NCBI RefSeq assembly: GCF_900101885.1
Contig: NZ_FNAN01000011.1
Coordinates: forward strand, 62,001 to 126,000
Direction: 5' to 3'
DNA length: 64,000 nucleotides
Source of the DNA: Dyadobacter soli
GTDB lineage: Bacteria > Bacteroidota > Bacteroidia > Cytophagales > Spirosomataceae
Below, piece by piece: positions 63,446 to 64,000 of this stretch. The notes under the pieces were generated by a model. That model worked only from the letters and a program-made list of their open reading frames with translations. It was not told where the DNA came from and searched no databases. The stretch's first letter is position 1. Each line of letters opens with the position of its first letter. A program made the position numbers and the translations under genes.

Positions 63446-63775
63446 TTAAATGGTGGCCGTATCAATAACAAATCTGTACCTAGCTTTCTTGTCGAGCACT
63501 TTTGCCCAGGCATCGTTCACTTCGGCTGCTTTGATGACCTGAATTTGCGGTAAAACTTTGTGATCTGGGCAGTAGGTAACCACCTCCTGTGTTTCGGGAA
63601 TGCCGCCAATCAGCGAGGCATTGAAATTGACCCGCGTGTTGGCAAGGTGATAGGCCTGCGTATAGTAGAGCAGCTTCTGCAACTTCAAGTGAGACATGTC
63701 TCCGAAATTTTGCAAAACATATTCGGACAAGAGAGCCGAATCGACTTTACCAAGCATTTTATCTATTTCAATCAC
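63446..63775 (-). pseudogene. Chimera: Panacea (DUF4065) head fused to alcohol dehydrogenase tail
   Basis: A 109-residue frame whose first 47 residues (SHLKLQKLLYYTQAYHLA) match the N-terminus of Panacea/SocA-like antitoxin domain proteins. From about residue 48 it continues as RVNFNASLIGGIPETQEVV, HKVLPQIQVIKAAEVNDAWAKVLDKKARYRFVID, the C-terminal part of a YahK-like alcohol dehydrogenase. The Panacea domain is cut before its other helices, and the dehydrogenase lacks its zinc and most of its NADP domain. It looks like a deletion junction. An expressed small protein cannot be excluded since an ATG start is kept. Confidence 0.72.
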
Positions 63776-63845
63776 AGCTAAATTTTTTTAGGTAACCCCA
63801 ACTAGTACCTTGAATAACTGTTGGGTTCGTATGTGTGCAGCAAAC

Positions 63846-64000
63846 CTAACAAAGATGAATGTGAGATGTTTCCCGGGCTGTAAAGAAATGACGGTAATTG
63901 TCCCATATACGCGTTTCATTGATCATACGGCCCAACAAGTTGAAACACTCCTGGTTTACCCGGATTAGTTGGTCTGATTTTTCTGCATAAAACATTATCC
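63846..64000 (-). CDS. Possible partial gene running off the window
   Basis: On the minus strand a frame is open over about 51 codons from the window edge to a stop at 63846 (translation includes QLIRVNQECFNLLGRMINETRIWDNYRHFF). No family recognised. It may be the 3' end of a gene beyond the edge, or chance; the 70 bases between it and the chimera hold nothing evident. Confidence 0.3.
   Translation of the reverse strand, partial: IMFYAEKSDQLIRVNQECFNLLGRMINETRIWDNYRHFFTARETSHIHLC

Overview
The window reads as a chromosome segment of a Bacteroidota bacterium, most likely Cytophagales/Spirosomaceae (Dyadobacter-like; the genus is inference). Evidence: a SusC/SusD pair, a GH97 glycosidase, a secreted repeat protein with a C-terminal type IX secretion sorting domain, LytS/LytTR two-component genes, an ECF sigma/anti-sigma/DUF4097 cluster, PBP1A without lipoprotein partners, and several TAnnTTTG -7 boxes typical of the phylum. 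Coding sequence is moderately GC-rich and intergenic DNA is AT-rich. I see no rRNA, tRNA, CRISPR array, intact insertion sequence or prophage.

Layout. 1-5900: a DUF4468-like secreted protein, a GlxA-type AraC regulator divergent from two VOC-fold proteins, then a short UvrA paralogue between two repeat-rich spacers, and a SRPBCC protein. 5875-8977 (minus): four-gene envelope operon with a metallophosphoesterase lipoprotein. 9125-11123 (minus): ECF sigma factor, membrane anti-sigma-like protein, DUF4097 protein. 11341-14072 (minus): PHP-domain membrane protein overlapping a GT39-like glycosyltransferase. 14668-20670 (plus): SusC, SusD and a secreted alkaline-phosphatase-superfamily enzyme. 20872-21610: a 57-aa protein overlapping a TacT-like GNAT enzyme, a candidate toxin-antitoxin pair. 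21701-25909: a cytoplasmic metallophosphoesterase, then a LytTR regulator with two LytS-like kinases. 26170-32694: PepSY protein, integral membrane protein, GH97 enzyme, an AT-hook-tailed protein, a minimal Fur-like regulator with a DUF4198 protein. 32829-38417: T9SS repeat protein and a GAF protein. 38456-46645: AraC regulators around an SDR, a TIMP-like/MORN lipid-free secreted protein, PBP1A, and a FAD oxidoreductase. 47054-53204: dihaem cytochrome c, orphan LytTR regulator, small lipoprotein, FtsX-like permease, flavoprotein monooxygenase-like enzyme.

53280-64000 is an accessory, partly decaying region. It holds the accessory domain of an RluA-type pseudouridine synthase without its catalytic domain, a histidine-kinase ATPase remnant, a DUF4038 glycosidase-like protein, a ToxR-like membrane regulator divergent from a serine hydrolase, an ArsR regulator lying between two matching 20-bp palindromes and followed by a quinone-oxidoreductase-like gene, RidA, Crp/Fnr and HxlR regulators, two SDR genes, and a chimera joining a Panacea (DUF4065) head to an alcohol dehydrogenase tail, with a second dehydrogenase tail beside it.

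Most notable for follow-up: the GNAT/57-aa pair, the paired ArsR operators, the gene-decay scars at 53280-54432 and 63319-63775, the TIMP-like protein with a predicted mature Cys-x-Cys N-terminus, the inverted short-period repeat arrays at 2722-2875 and 11211-11361, and the nested hairpin between susD and the phosphatase gene.
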